Source: a virus
Reading direction: 5' to 3' (one strand)
Virus record (IMG/VR): IMGVR_UViG_3300032087_005124
Location: 1-64,000 of that record
DNA length: 64,000 nt
This document shows positions 7,994 through 15,705 of this stretch, in pieces. Positions within the stretch are counted from its first letter, which is position 1, and each line of letters begins with the position of its first letter. Under the pieces are notes generated by a model that did no database searches, was not told the origin of the DNA, and was given only the letters and a program-made list of their open reading frames with translations. The position numbers were made by a program, and so were the translations under genes.

Positions 7994-8218
7994 ATGTCTC
8001 TTGTTGAAGAAGAAAGCGCGTTACCACAATCTCTACTACAAAAACTTTATGATTCAACAGGGTCATCTACAGGAGGTAATAAAGGCTTTTTGCTTGTTTA
8101 TGTAAACTCTGAAGGTGAGCCTGTTATAAGCGGTAAAACAGAAAATTCTTGTGTAGAAATGGCTTTGACAAAGCTGTTAGAATTAAGCCTTAAAAATGAT
8201 GAAAGTTTAAGTAGATGA
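7994..8218 (+). CDS. small acidic protein, unknown
   Basis: A 74-residue protein that starts one base after the nuclease stop and overlaps the helicase start by 4 bases. It begins with an acidic helix (LVEEESALPQSLLQKLYD), has a glycine/serine turn, a beta hairpin (FLLVYVNSEGEPVIS) and a C-terminal helix. I do not recognise the family. Tight coupling to the helicase gene makes a replisome accessory role possible. Confidence 0.6.
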   Translation: MSLVEEESALPQSLLQKLYDSTGSSTGGNKGFLLVYVNSEGEPVISGKTENSCVEMALTKLLELSLKNDESLSR

Positions 8219-9750
8219 TTAGCTCCCAAAGTTTAGAGAAAAATGTTTTAAGTTGCATACTCCAACACCAACATAAGTGGGAGGAGGTGGCCACTTATCT
8301 GAATGAAGATGATTTTTATAGTGAAGACTCTAAAGTTAATTGTTCTATATTTAAGTTGTTGAAACATTCTCTAGATAGTGCAGAAAGAATAGATGAGCAT
8401 ATACTAATAGAAAGATTAAAATCTTTAGGTGTTTCTTTTCCTGATAGCATTGATGTAAGTGAATACATCAGACAAATGGCATTTATACCAATCTCTGAAG
8501 ATTTGCTATTGCCTAATGTAAAAGAGTTAAAAAAATATTCGGCAAGAAGGCATATATATAATGCTTGTGTAAAAGTGAGCAAGTATGTCAAAAATATAGA
8601 TCCTAATTTTAAATACTCAGAGATTATAGATCAGTGTGATAAAATTTATAATACTGAGCTTCAAAATTTTGAGGGTGGAGAAACTGAAACCCAAAACTTG
8701 TTTGAGTTAATGGTTCCTGTTATTGAGGAACGTGGAGAAAACCCAAAGCAAGAGTTTGGAATGATGGGTCCACATAAAAGAATAAATGAGATATATGGGT
8801 CTTTGCTTCTAGCAGGAAATATTTCAGTCATAGTGGCGAGATCAGGTGTTGGTAAAACTAATTTCTGCATGGATTTTACCACTAAAGTTTCCAAGCAATA
8901 TAATGTTCCTGTAGTTCATTTTGACAATGGAGAGATGAGTGAAGAAGAGTTGATCTTTAGGCAAGCTTCAGCATTGACAGGATTGCCTATTTGGCTTTTT
9001 CAAACTGGTGATTGGAGAAGTCATTCATACAATGGCGTACCTGCTGAAGAGATAACAAAAAAAGTCAGAGACACTCTTGATGAAGTTAAGAATATGAAAT
9101 TCTACTATGAGAACGTTGCAGGAATGACCCCTGATGAAATGTGTTCTTTATTAAAGAGATTGTACTATACAAAAGTTGGAAGAGGTAATCCTATGATTTT
9201 TAGTTTTGACTACATCAAAAGCGACTTCTCTAAGATGGGAGATAGTCCATGGCAACAAGTTTCTTACATGGTACATAGGTTCAAGCAAGCAATACATAGA
9301 GAATTATGTTTTGAAGGCAATCCTTGTGTATCTATGATTACTTCCGTTCAAGCAAATAGATTTGGAATTACAAATAACAGGGGTGCTGATACTATAGTTG
9401 ATGATGAGAGTGTCGTCTCTCTTTCTGATGGTATTACGCAATTTTGCTCTCACTTATTTCTTCTTCGCAAAAAAGTTGTCGAGGAAATGAACCAAGATGG
9501 AGCTGATAGAGGAACTCATAAATTAATAAATTTAAAATCAAGACATTTAGGTAAAAATCCACTCAGAGCAATCAATGATGTTGAAATGCTTGATGGTTCT
9601 AAGCAAAGAAACTATATAAATTTAGAGTTTAGAAATTTTGCTGTTAAAGAGAAGGGTGATCTGCAAGACATTGTTGACGCACAATCAGGGGCTAATGTAA
9701 ACGTCGTTACAAATAACGGAGAAGAAGTTCCAATGACATTAAGGGAGTAA
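8215..9750 (+). CDS. dnaB: replicative DNA helicase, DnaB family
   Basis: A 511-residue hexameric helicase candidate that unwinds DNA at the fork. The N-terminal 150 residues match the helical DnaB N domain, which contacts primase. The RecA-like C domain has Walker A ARSGVGKT (208-215), a HFDNGEMSEEEL segment (the DnaB H1a equivalent), a Walker B-like MIFSFDYIK strand, and a late KSRHLGKNP segment. Length is close to DnaB (471) and T4 gp41 (475). The primase gene follows directly, as expected for a helicase-primase pair. Confidence 0.9.
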   Translation: MISSQSLEKNVLSCILQHQHKWEEVATYLNEDDFYSEDSKVNCSIFKLLKHSLDSAERIDEHILIERLKSLGVSFPDSIDVSEYIRQMAFIPISEDLLLPNVKELKKYSARRHIYNACVKVSKYVKNIDPNFKYSEIIDQCDKIYNTELQNFEGGETETQNLFELMVPVIEERGENPKQEFGMMGPHKRINEIYGSLLLAGNISVIVARSGVGKTNFCMDFTTKVSKQYNVPVVHFDNGEMSEEELIFRQASALTGLPIWLFQTGDWRSHSYNGVPAEEITKKVRDTLDEVKNMKFYYENVAGMTPDEMCSLLKRLYYTKVGRGNPMIFSFDYIKSDFSKMGDSPWQQVSYMVHRFKQAIHRELCFEGNPCVSMITSVQANRFGITNNRGADTIVDDESVVSLSDGITQFCSHLFLLRKKVVEEMNQDGADRGTHKLINLKSRHLGKNPLRAINDVEMLDGSKQRNYINLEFRNFAVKEKGDLQDIVDAQSGANVNVVTNNGEEVPMTLRE

Positions 9751-10787
9751 TGAGTTATAAAGACATATTAGAAAACTTAGGCTACAAACTCAGTGACCAT
9801 GGAAGTTACTGGAGAACTAATGCTTTGTATAGATCTGGTGATAATACTACAGCTTTGCAAATTTATAAGGATTCTGGAGTTTGGAAAGACTATGTTGAGG
9901 ATAGTATGTTTCTACCATTTGAAGCTCTTGTTCAAAAAACAACAAAAACATCTAATGTAAAATCTATCTTAAAAGACTTAAAAACAACAAGCTTAAGTGT
10001 AAAAACTGAGAAAAACCTATTGAAAGAAGAAAAAACATATGACCCTATCTGTCTTAAAAGGCTGCTCCCTCATTATGATTTTTATTTAAATAAAAATATC
10101 TCAAAACAGACACTTTTAGATTTTAAATGCGGATTAGCTCATTCTGGACCTATGTACCAAAGAATAGTTTTTCCAATATTTAGAGATGATAAAAGAATTC
10201 ATGGGTTCTCTGGCAGGAAAATAACCAATGACGATAGGCCAAAATGGTTACACAAGGGCAAAACTGCAAATTGGTTTTATCCTTATTTTACTATTAATGA
10301 AGTTGAGGAACAAATAAATCTAAAAAAACAAGTTCATATAGTAGAGTCTATAGGAGATTGCATGGCTCTTTATAATTGTGGTATAAAAAACGTTTTAGTT
10401 TCTTTTGGTTTGAATATGTCTCCTAAATTTATTGCAAGATTGGCAGCTTTAAATTTACAAAACATTTATATCTCTTATAATAATGATAGTGATTCAGAAA
10501 GGAACAGGGGTTTTGAAGGTGCAGTTAAATCCATCTTTAAACTTTCAGATGCTGTAGATTTTGACAGGATTTATTTCTGTCCTCCTGACAGCAATGATTT
10601 TGGAGATATGACAAAAGAGCAAATATATTTTTACGAGGATAGGTGTTTTTCTGCCGATCATCAAACCTCTATGCATAAAGTTATATCAATCGCAGAAGAG
10701 ATGGATAAGAAAGGGATAAATAAATCTTTTTCTCAGTCTCTAAAGAAACTGAAGAAAAAATATAAATTTTATTATGGGCGACTATGA
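9750..10787 (+). CDS. DNA primase with Toprim domain
   Basis: A 345-residue DnaG-type primase of the short phage class. An N-terminal domain (about 1-70) lacks the usual CHC2 zinc cysteines. A middle RNA-polymerase-like domain contains GLAHSGPMYQRIVFPIF and HGFSGRKI. The Toprim catalytic core has the acid VESIGDCMAL (E, D) and the YNNDSDSERNRG acidic loop. It makes RNA primers for lagging-strand synthesis. The start overlaps the helicase stop (TAATG). The missing zinc site is notable, although other phage primases also have reduced N domains. Confidence 0.82.
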   Translation: MSYKDILENLGYKLSDHGSYWRTNALYRSGDNTTALQIYKDSGVWKDYVEDSMFLPFEALVQKTTKTSNVKSILKDLKTTSLSVKTEKNLLKEEKTYDPICLKRLLPHYDFYLNKNISKQTLLDFKCGLAHSGPMYQRIVFPIFRDDKRIHGFSGRKITNDDRPKWLHKGKTANWFYPYFTINEVEEQINLKKQVHIVESIGDCMALYNCGIKNVLVSFGLNMSPKFIARLAALNLQNIYISYNNDSDSERNRGFEGAVKSIFKLSDAVDFDRIYFCPPDSNDFGDMTKEQIYFYEDRCFSADHQTSMHKVISIAEEMDKKGINKSFSQSLKKLKKKYKFYYGRL

Positions 10788-11814
10788 AAACAAACCGTTA
10801 TCAGCGTCTAGAATAAAAACATTACAAACTTGTTCTTGGCAATACTGGTGCAAATATCACTTAAAACTTCCTGATAGATCAAACGAAGGAAGTCTGCGAG
10901 GCACTATATGTCATGCCATCTTTGAAAATCTTGGCAACCCAAGACATAAAAAACACTATACAAGAATAATCAAAACTCAAAACACTTACGCTTCTCCACC
11001 TATCAAAAGAATGGTTGAAGCTTATGCTAAAAAACATGGCATAGACGATTTTGAGAATATGGACCTTATTAACAGAATGACAGTTGAAGGGTTGAATTGT
11101 GATTTTTTTGGTTCTAAAGATGGCAAACCTACAGAATCAATAAGTGAAAAAGACTTTGATATCTCTATAACAGAGGATGATAAAAACTACAGAATACTTG
11201 GGTTTATAGATAAATTATTTCTTTTTAAGAAAAAACGCTTAGCAATAATCCGAGATTTTAAAACATCTAAACAAATGTTTTCTGGCAAAGATTATACAGA
11301 CAACATTCAAAACTTGATGTACTGCTTGGCTGTTAAACACCTTTATCCAGACTTTCTTAAAAGACAGATGGAGTTTTTGTTTTTAAAGTTTGATTGCAAT
11401 AACGAAGGTATGATGAGGATGGAAAACTTAAATGAGGAGGAGCTAGAAGGGTTTGAATATTTTCTTACAGAGGTTCAAGAAATTATTAATAATTTTAATT
11501 CAGATTCTGCGACTAAAAATTTAGCATACAATAAAGGTTATCTAGGTAGAGATGATGGCTTTGCTGGTAGAGTTGTCTGCGGCAGAGCAGATTATGCAGG
11601 TCAATTAAAAAAGGATGGAACTTTAATGTGGCATTGCCCTTTTAAGTTCCCAAAGAAGTTTTATGTGCTTAAAGATAAAGATGGGGAGGTGATATCTTCA
11701 TCTGAGGATAAAAATGTATTGCAAGAGAAAAAGACAGATGAGCAGGATATAGAAATGAGAAATTATGATGGTTGTCCTGCTTTTTCTTTTGACAACACTG
11801 ATGACTTACTTTAA
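10774..11814 (+). CDS. RecB/Cas4-like PD-(D/E)XK nuclease
   Basis: A 346-residue nuclease of the PDDEXK_1/RecB group. It begins with the typical LSASRIKTLQTCSWQYWCKYH helix, then a GTICHAIFE segment (helix His), and motif II/III RDFKTSK with D161 and K163, followed by NIQNLMYCLAVKHLYP (the QxxxY helix). C36-like cysteines near the N terminus and later Cys residues could bind an Fe-S cluster as in Cas4/AddB, but the four-Cys pattern is not clear. Its place between primase and polymerase suggests end processing during replication or recombination. It is not associated with any CRISPR array. Confidence 0.78.
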   Translation: MGDYENKPLSASRIKTLQTCSWQYWCKYHLKLPDRSNEGSLRGTICHAIFENLGNPRHKKHYTRIIKTQNTYASPPIKRMVEAYAKKHGIDDFENMDLINRMTVEGLNCDFFGSKDGKPTESISEKDFDISITEDDKNYRILGFIDKLFLFKKKRLAIIRDFKTSKQMFSGKDYTDNIQNLMYCLAVKHLYPDFLKRQMEFLFLKFDCNNEGMMRMENLNEEELEGFEYFLTEVQEIINNFNSDSATKNLAYNKGYLGRDDGFAGRVVCGRADYAGQLKKDGTLMWHCPFKFPKKFYVLKDKDGEVISSSEDKNVLQEKKTDEQDIEMRNYDGCPAFSFDNTDDLL

Positions 11815-11823
11815 CATTTAAAA

Positions 11824-12525
11824 GTGATCATTCCACTTTTTAAAACTAGCTACAGCATAGGTAAATCTTTATTAAGAATTGAAGATATTATAACCATAGC
11901 TCAAGACAATAAACTAAAGAAAGTTACATTAGTTGAAGATAACTTCTATGGATTTAGAGCTGCTAATTCCGCTTTTCTTCATGCAGACATTCCTATGGTT
12001 TATGGAGTAAGAATCCCAGTATTTCAAAGTGAATCAGAAAGATCAAGTAAACTTGTATTTTTTGCAAAAAACAATAGAGGTTTAAATAATCTTAGAAATT
12101 TATATAGTAAATCAAAATTAAGTGCTTTAGAAGTTTTAAACATTTCTAATATAGAAGATTCAGAACTGGAAGATATAAAAATAGGAGTGCCTTTTTACGA
12201 TTCCTATATTTATAATAACATTTTTCATTTTGGTTTGTGTGATCTAAATTTAGACGGCTATGATCATTTTTACATGGAAGAGGATAATAACCATCCCTTT
12301 GATTTTCAAATTAAAGAAAAGCTTAAAAACTTAAATATTAAAACACAAAAAACAAAAACAATCTATTATAGAAATAGAGAAGACTTTGAAGCTTTCCAAA
12401 TGTACAAAGCTGTATGTGCAAGAAAGCAAGGAAAAGTCCCAACTTACAGTAAGCCAAATCTGAATGACTTTTGCTCAGATGATTTCTGCTTTGAATCATA
12501 TTTAGAAAATAATGCTTCCATATAA
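11824..12525 (+). CDS. PHP-domain protein, N-terminal piece of C-family polymerase
   Basis: A 233-residue protein matching the PHP domain that normally forms the N terminus of DNA polymerase III alpha. Marks are the SYSIGKSLLRIEDIITIA start, KKVTLVEDNFYGF (DnaE LAITDFTNLCG), PMVYGVRIPV (GxE/DFxV) and KLVFFAKNNRGLNNLRNLYS (LVLLAKNxxGYxNLxxLxS). The metal-binding His of the H-x-x-Y-S motif is absent (KTSYS), as expected for an inactive PHP domain. The start is a GTG. The catalytic part is encoded separately at 13123-15705, so this gene product should join it in trans. Confidence 0.75.
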   Translation: MIIPLFKTSYSIGKSLLRIEDIITIAQDNKLKKVTLVEDNFYGFRAANSAFLHADIPMVYGVRIPVFQSESERSSKLVFFAKNNRGLNNLRNLYSKSKLSALEVLNISNIEDSELEDIKIGVPFYDSYIYNNIFHFGLCDLNLDGYDHFYMEEDNNHPFDFQIKEKLKNLNIKTQKTKTIYYRNREDFEAFQMYKAVCARKQGKVPTYSKPNLNDFCSDDFCFESYLENNASI

Positions 12526-13126
12526 TCAAAAATATTTAGTTGTAGACACTGAGACTGAGGGTCTTAATTTACATTCTTCTAAAGCTTGGCAACTCTCTTG
12601 GATTGTTTGTCAAGGTAATAAAATTTTAGAAGAGCATGACGAGTTTATAGCACATAAAAATTTAAACATCCCAGAGGTTGTTAAAAAAATGACTGGATTT
12701 AATTGGGATAAGTATAATCAAAAATCTAAATCTCTTTCGAAGGTTTGGTCTAAATTTGAAAATTATTTATATGACCCACAATATATTATAGTAGGTCAAA
12801 ATTTATTGGGGTTTGATGTTTATATGTTGGCTCTTTTACAAAAAATGTTAGGTCAACAACCTGACTACTCTTATTTACCTAGAATTTATGACACAAGAGC
12901 TTTGGCTAAAGCATATAGAGAAAACCTTGATAAACCAAAAGATAATTTCCTAAGTTGGCAGTATAAAATCATTAACAATAGAAGCTTGAAAGCTAAAGTG
13001 TCTCAAGGCACTTTATTAAAATTCTTTGACATTGACCACGATGAGTCTAAATTACATGACGCTCTTTATGACATAAAAAAATGTTTTGAAGTTTTTTGTG
13101 AGTTAAAAAGGAGAATGGATTTATGA
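12512..13126 (+). CDS. DnaQ-like 3'-5' proofreading exonuclease
   Basis: A 204-residue DEDDh exonuclease that removes misincorporated nucleotides. ExoI motif is VVDTETEG (D12, E14), ExoII lies in VGQNLLGFDVYML, and ExoIII is HDALYDI (H182, D187). The order and spacing fit the epsilon subunit of PolIII and the exonuclease domain of PolC. The gene overlaps the PHP gene by 14 bases and the polymerase gene by 4, so the three should be translated together. In PolC the exonuclease is inserted into the PHP domain, and here it lies between the separate PHP and polymerase genes. Confidence 0.85.
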   Translation: MLPYNQKYLVVDTETEGLNLHSSKAWQLSWIVCQGNKILEEHDEFIAHKNLNIPEVVKKMTGFNWDKYNQKSKSLSKVWSKFENYLYDPQYIIVGQNLLGFDVYMLALLQKMLGQQPDYSYLPRIYDTRALAKAYRENLDKPKDNFLSWQYKIINNRSLKAKVSQGTLLKFFDIDHDESKLHDALYDIKKCFEVFCELKRRMDL

Positions 13127-15705
13127 TTTTTGATGACTGTACCATATACGATGACTGTGAACCAGCAGGAGTAGAGCTTCCAAAGACCATTGTTAAATCG
13201 AGCAAACTCAAAGAAATAGGCTTAAATGCTGATAGCTCGACAAAAGAGATTTTATACGAACTTGCTCGAAAGGGTTTAAGAGAAAAGGGTATTACTAAGT
13301 ATAAAAATAAAGATGTTTACTTTGAAAGAACTAAACAGGAATTAGAAACATTTGAAGAGTTAGGATTCACTGATTATATATTACTTAACTGGGATGTTTT
13401 AAATTTTTGCCACGATAATAAAATACCGACTGGAGCGGGTAGAGGTTCTGCGGCAGGTTCCCTTGTATTATACTTACTAGGAGTAACTAATATTGACCCT
13501 ATTCCTAATAGTTTATTTTTTGAGAGATTTGTATCAAAATCTAGAGCTAAAAAAGTTACAGATAAAAAGGGTAAAGAATTTCTTGTGGGTAGTCTTTTAC
13601 CTGATGTTGACTCTGATATTTCATATGACCAAAGACATAAAGTCATATCTTATATAGAAAAACAACACGAAGGAAGGACAGCTAAAATATTAACATTTAA
13701 TACTTTTAGTTCAAAACTTTGCATTAAAGAGGCGGCAAAATATTTTGATGAGGCTTCTGAGGAACGGGCGATGAGGATTTCAGATTCTATACCTAAACTT
13801 CATGGACAGGTCTTGCCTCTTGAAACTGCTTTTGTAGAAAGTGATAAATTTAGAGAGTGGGCGAGAGAGCATCATCATACTTATAAAAATGCGCTGAAGG
13901 TACAAGGATTACCGAAAAATACTGGGGTTCATCCCTCTGGTATTGCAATTTGTTCTCAAAAAATATCAGATGTAGTTCCTCTTCAAAAAACTAAAGATGG
14001 AGATCTTGTCACTGGCTACAATATGGATGATGTCGCAGACCTGATGGTTAAGTTTGATATCTTGGGATTGAGAACTTTAACAATCGCTCATAAATGCTGT
14101 GAAAAAGTTAATATAGATATAGATGACATTGATCCTAATGATGATTTTATATATGAAAAGCTTCAAGATTTTAAACATCCAGCAGGTTTGTTTCAAATTT
14201 CTGCTGAGACAAACTATAGAGTTTGCAAGGATGTAAAGCCTGAAAATTTAACAGAGTTATCTGACGTTATAGCTTTAGCTAGACCTGCGGCATTAGAGCA
14301 TGTGCAGACATATATACAGCAAAAAAGAGCTTTAACTGAGCTAAACTTACATCCAGAGCTAGATAAGATTCTTTCATGGTCTAAAAACGTAATCTTATTC
14401 CAAGAGCAGATTATGCAAATAGCTAATAAAGTTTTTGGGTTTACTTTAGAAGAAGCGGAAACGCTTAGAAGAATAGTTGGAAAGAAAAAAGTTGATCAAA
14501 TGCCTCAATGGCGGCAAAAGATTTTTGATGCAGCAGAAGAAAAAGGTTTAGATGAAAGAGTAGCAGAGTTTTATTGGGTGTCACTAGAAGCTTCTGCACA
14601 CTATTCTTTCAATAAATCTCATAGCTTTGCTTATGCTGATTTGGCAGCTAAAACTATCTACCTTAAATATAAATATCCGCAAGAATTCTTTTTGTCTATA
14701 CTAGAGTGTTCTGAATTTGAGCCAGATCCATTAGAAACCATTAGCTTAGTTAGCCAAGAATTAAAATCATTTAAAATAGATTTATTGCCACCATGTTTAT
14801 ATAAATCAGACTTTGATTTTAAAATAGAAGGCAGAAATATTAGATATGGGTTGAAATCTATAAAAGGTGTTTCAGATAAAAATTTAAAAAGCTTAATTGA
14901 TTTTAGAGGTTTTCAATTTAATGACCGATATGAAATCTTTGTTGCCGCTAAAGAATGTGGTATTCCTATAAATGTTTTATCTTCTTTAATACAAGCAGGA
15001 TTAATGGACAATACGTCTGAGGATAATCCTATTTCAAGAAGCAAATTAGTTTTGCAAGCTCAGTCTTTTAATCTTTTAACTGACAGAGAAAAAAGAAACT
15101 TTTCTAGATTAGCGCCAAGATTGGGATTCAACATATTAAAAGCCATACAACAGGCTTTATTTAATAAAATTCTAGCTGATGACGGAAAAATATTAATAAA
15201 GGAAAGTAGATTCAATACCTTTCGCTCTAAATATGATAGGTATAGAGATATTTATTATAAAAATAAAGACCATGAAAAATTTGCGTCTTGGACTTTTGAG
15301 AATAGCCTTTTAGGGTTTTCATATTCTTACGACTTAAAACAATGCTTTGAGGATGATGACGATGTAGATAATTTACATTATTTGTCTGACATTGAAGATT
15401 TAGGAGATAGAACAAGGTTTTGTTCTATATGTTTAGTAAAGGACTTCTTCACAAAGGAATCTCAAGCTGGCAATAAATATATGATCATGACTTTATCTGA
15501 TAATACAGCCACAAAGAATATGATGTTTATAGATGGTAGAGATAATGAGAAGTTTAGTGACTTTATGAGTTCAAATAAACTAAAGAAAAATGACGTAGTT
15601 CACTTGACTGCGAGCAAATCCAATAATACTATTTTCATTGACGAATTAAAAATAAAAGGCCCAGAGATATACATGTATAAGAGGCAAGTTAAAAAGAAAA
15701 AATAA
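13123..15705 (+). CDS. dnaE: DNA polymerase III alpha catalytic subunit (C family), PHP removed
   Basis: An 860-residue replicase lacking the PHP domain. The polymerase core has PTGAGRGSAAGSLVLYLLG from residue 102, the catalytic acidic DVDSD (161-165) after LLP, and the QRHKVISYI helix. Downstream are the fingers region, ALARPAALEH, LFQEQIMQIA, and the EASAHYSFNKSHSFAYA segment typical of DnaE. A tandem helix-hairpin-helix region follows at about 600-640, and a C-terminal OB fold (RFCSICLVKDFFTKES ... NKYMIMTLSD). Bacterial DnaE is about 1160 residues, and the missing part equals the PHP gene at 11824. Phages more often use A- or B-family polymerases. Confidence 0.92.
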   Translation: MIFDDCTIYDDCEPAGVELPKTIVKSSKLKEIGLNADSSTKEILYELARKGLREKGITKYKNKDVYFERTKQELETFEELGFTDYILLNWDVLNFCHDNKIPTGAGRGSAAGSLVLYLLGVTNIDPIPNSLFFERFVSKSRAKKVTDKKGKEFLVGSLLPDVDSDISYDQRHKVISYIEKQHEGRTAKILTFNTFSSKLCIKEAAKYFDEASEERAMRISDSIPKLHGQVLPLETAFVESDKFREWAREHHHTYKNALKVQGLPKNTGVHPSGIAICSQKISDVVPLQKTKDGDLVTGYNMDDVADLMVKFDILGLRTLTIAHKCCEKVNIDIDDIDPNDDFIYEKLQDFKHPAGLFQISAETNYRVCKDVKPENLTELSDVIALARPAALEHVQTYIQQKRALTELNLHPELDKILSWSKNVILFQEQIMQIANKVFGFTLEEAETLRRIVGKKKVDQMPQWRQKIFDAAEEKGLDERVAEFYWVSLEASAHYSFNKSHSFAYADLAAKTIYLKYKYPQEFFLSILECSEFEPDPLETISLVSQELKSFKIDLLPPCLYKSDFDFKIEGRNIRYGLKSIKGVSDKNLKSLIDFRGFQFNDRYEIFVAAKECGIPINVLSSLIQAGLMDNTSEDNPISRSKLVLQAQSFNLLTDREKRNFSRLAPRLGFNILKAIQQALFNKILADDGKILIKESRFNTFRSKYDRYRDIYYKNKDHEKFASWTFENSLLGFSYSYDLKQCFEDDDDVDNLHYLSDIEDLGDRTRFCSICLVKDFFTKESQAGNKYMIMTLSDNTATKNMMFIDGRDNEKFSDFMSSNKLKKNDVVHLTASKSNNTIFIDELKIKGPEIYMYKRQVKKKK

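Noticed and set aside
8567-10002. GTGTAA copies inside the helicase and primase genes as promoters
   Set aside because: They lie within codons of conserved proteins and no gene start follows at a suitable distance. They are counted as background for the motif.
10774-11814. Cas4 as part of a phage CRISPR system
   Set aside because: Only the nuclease fold is similar. No Cas1, Cas2, effector or array is present, and the gene sits inside the replication operon.
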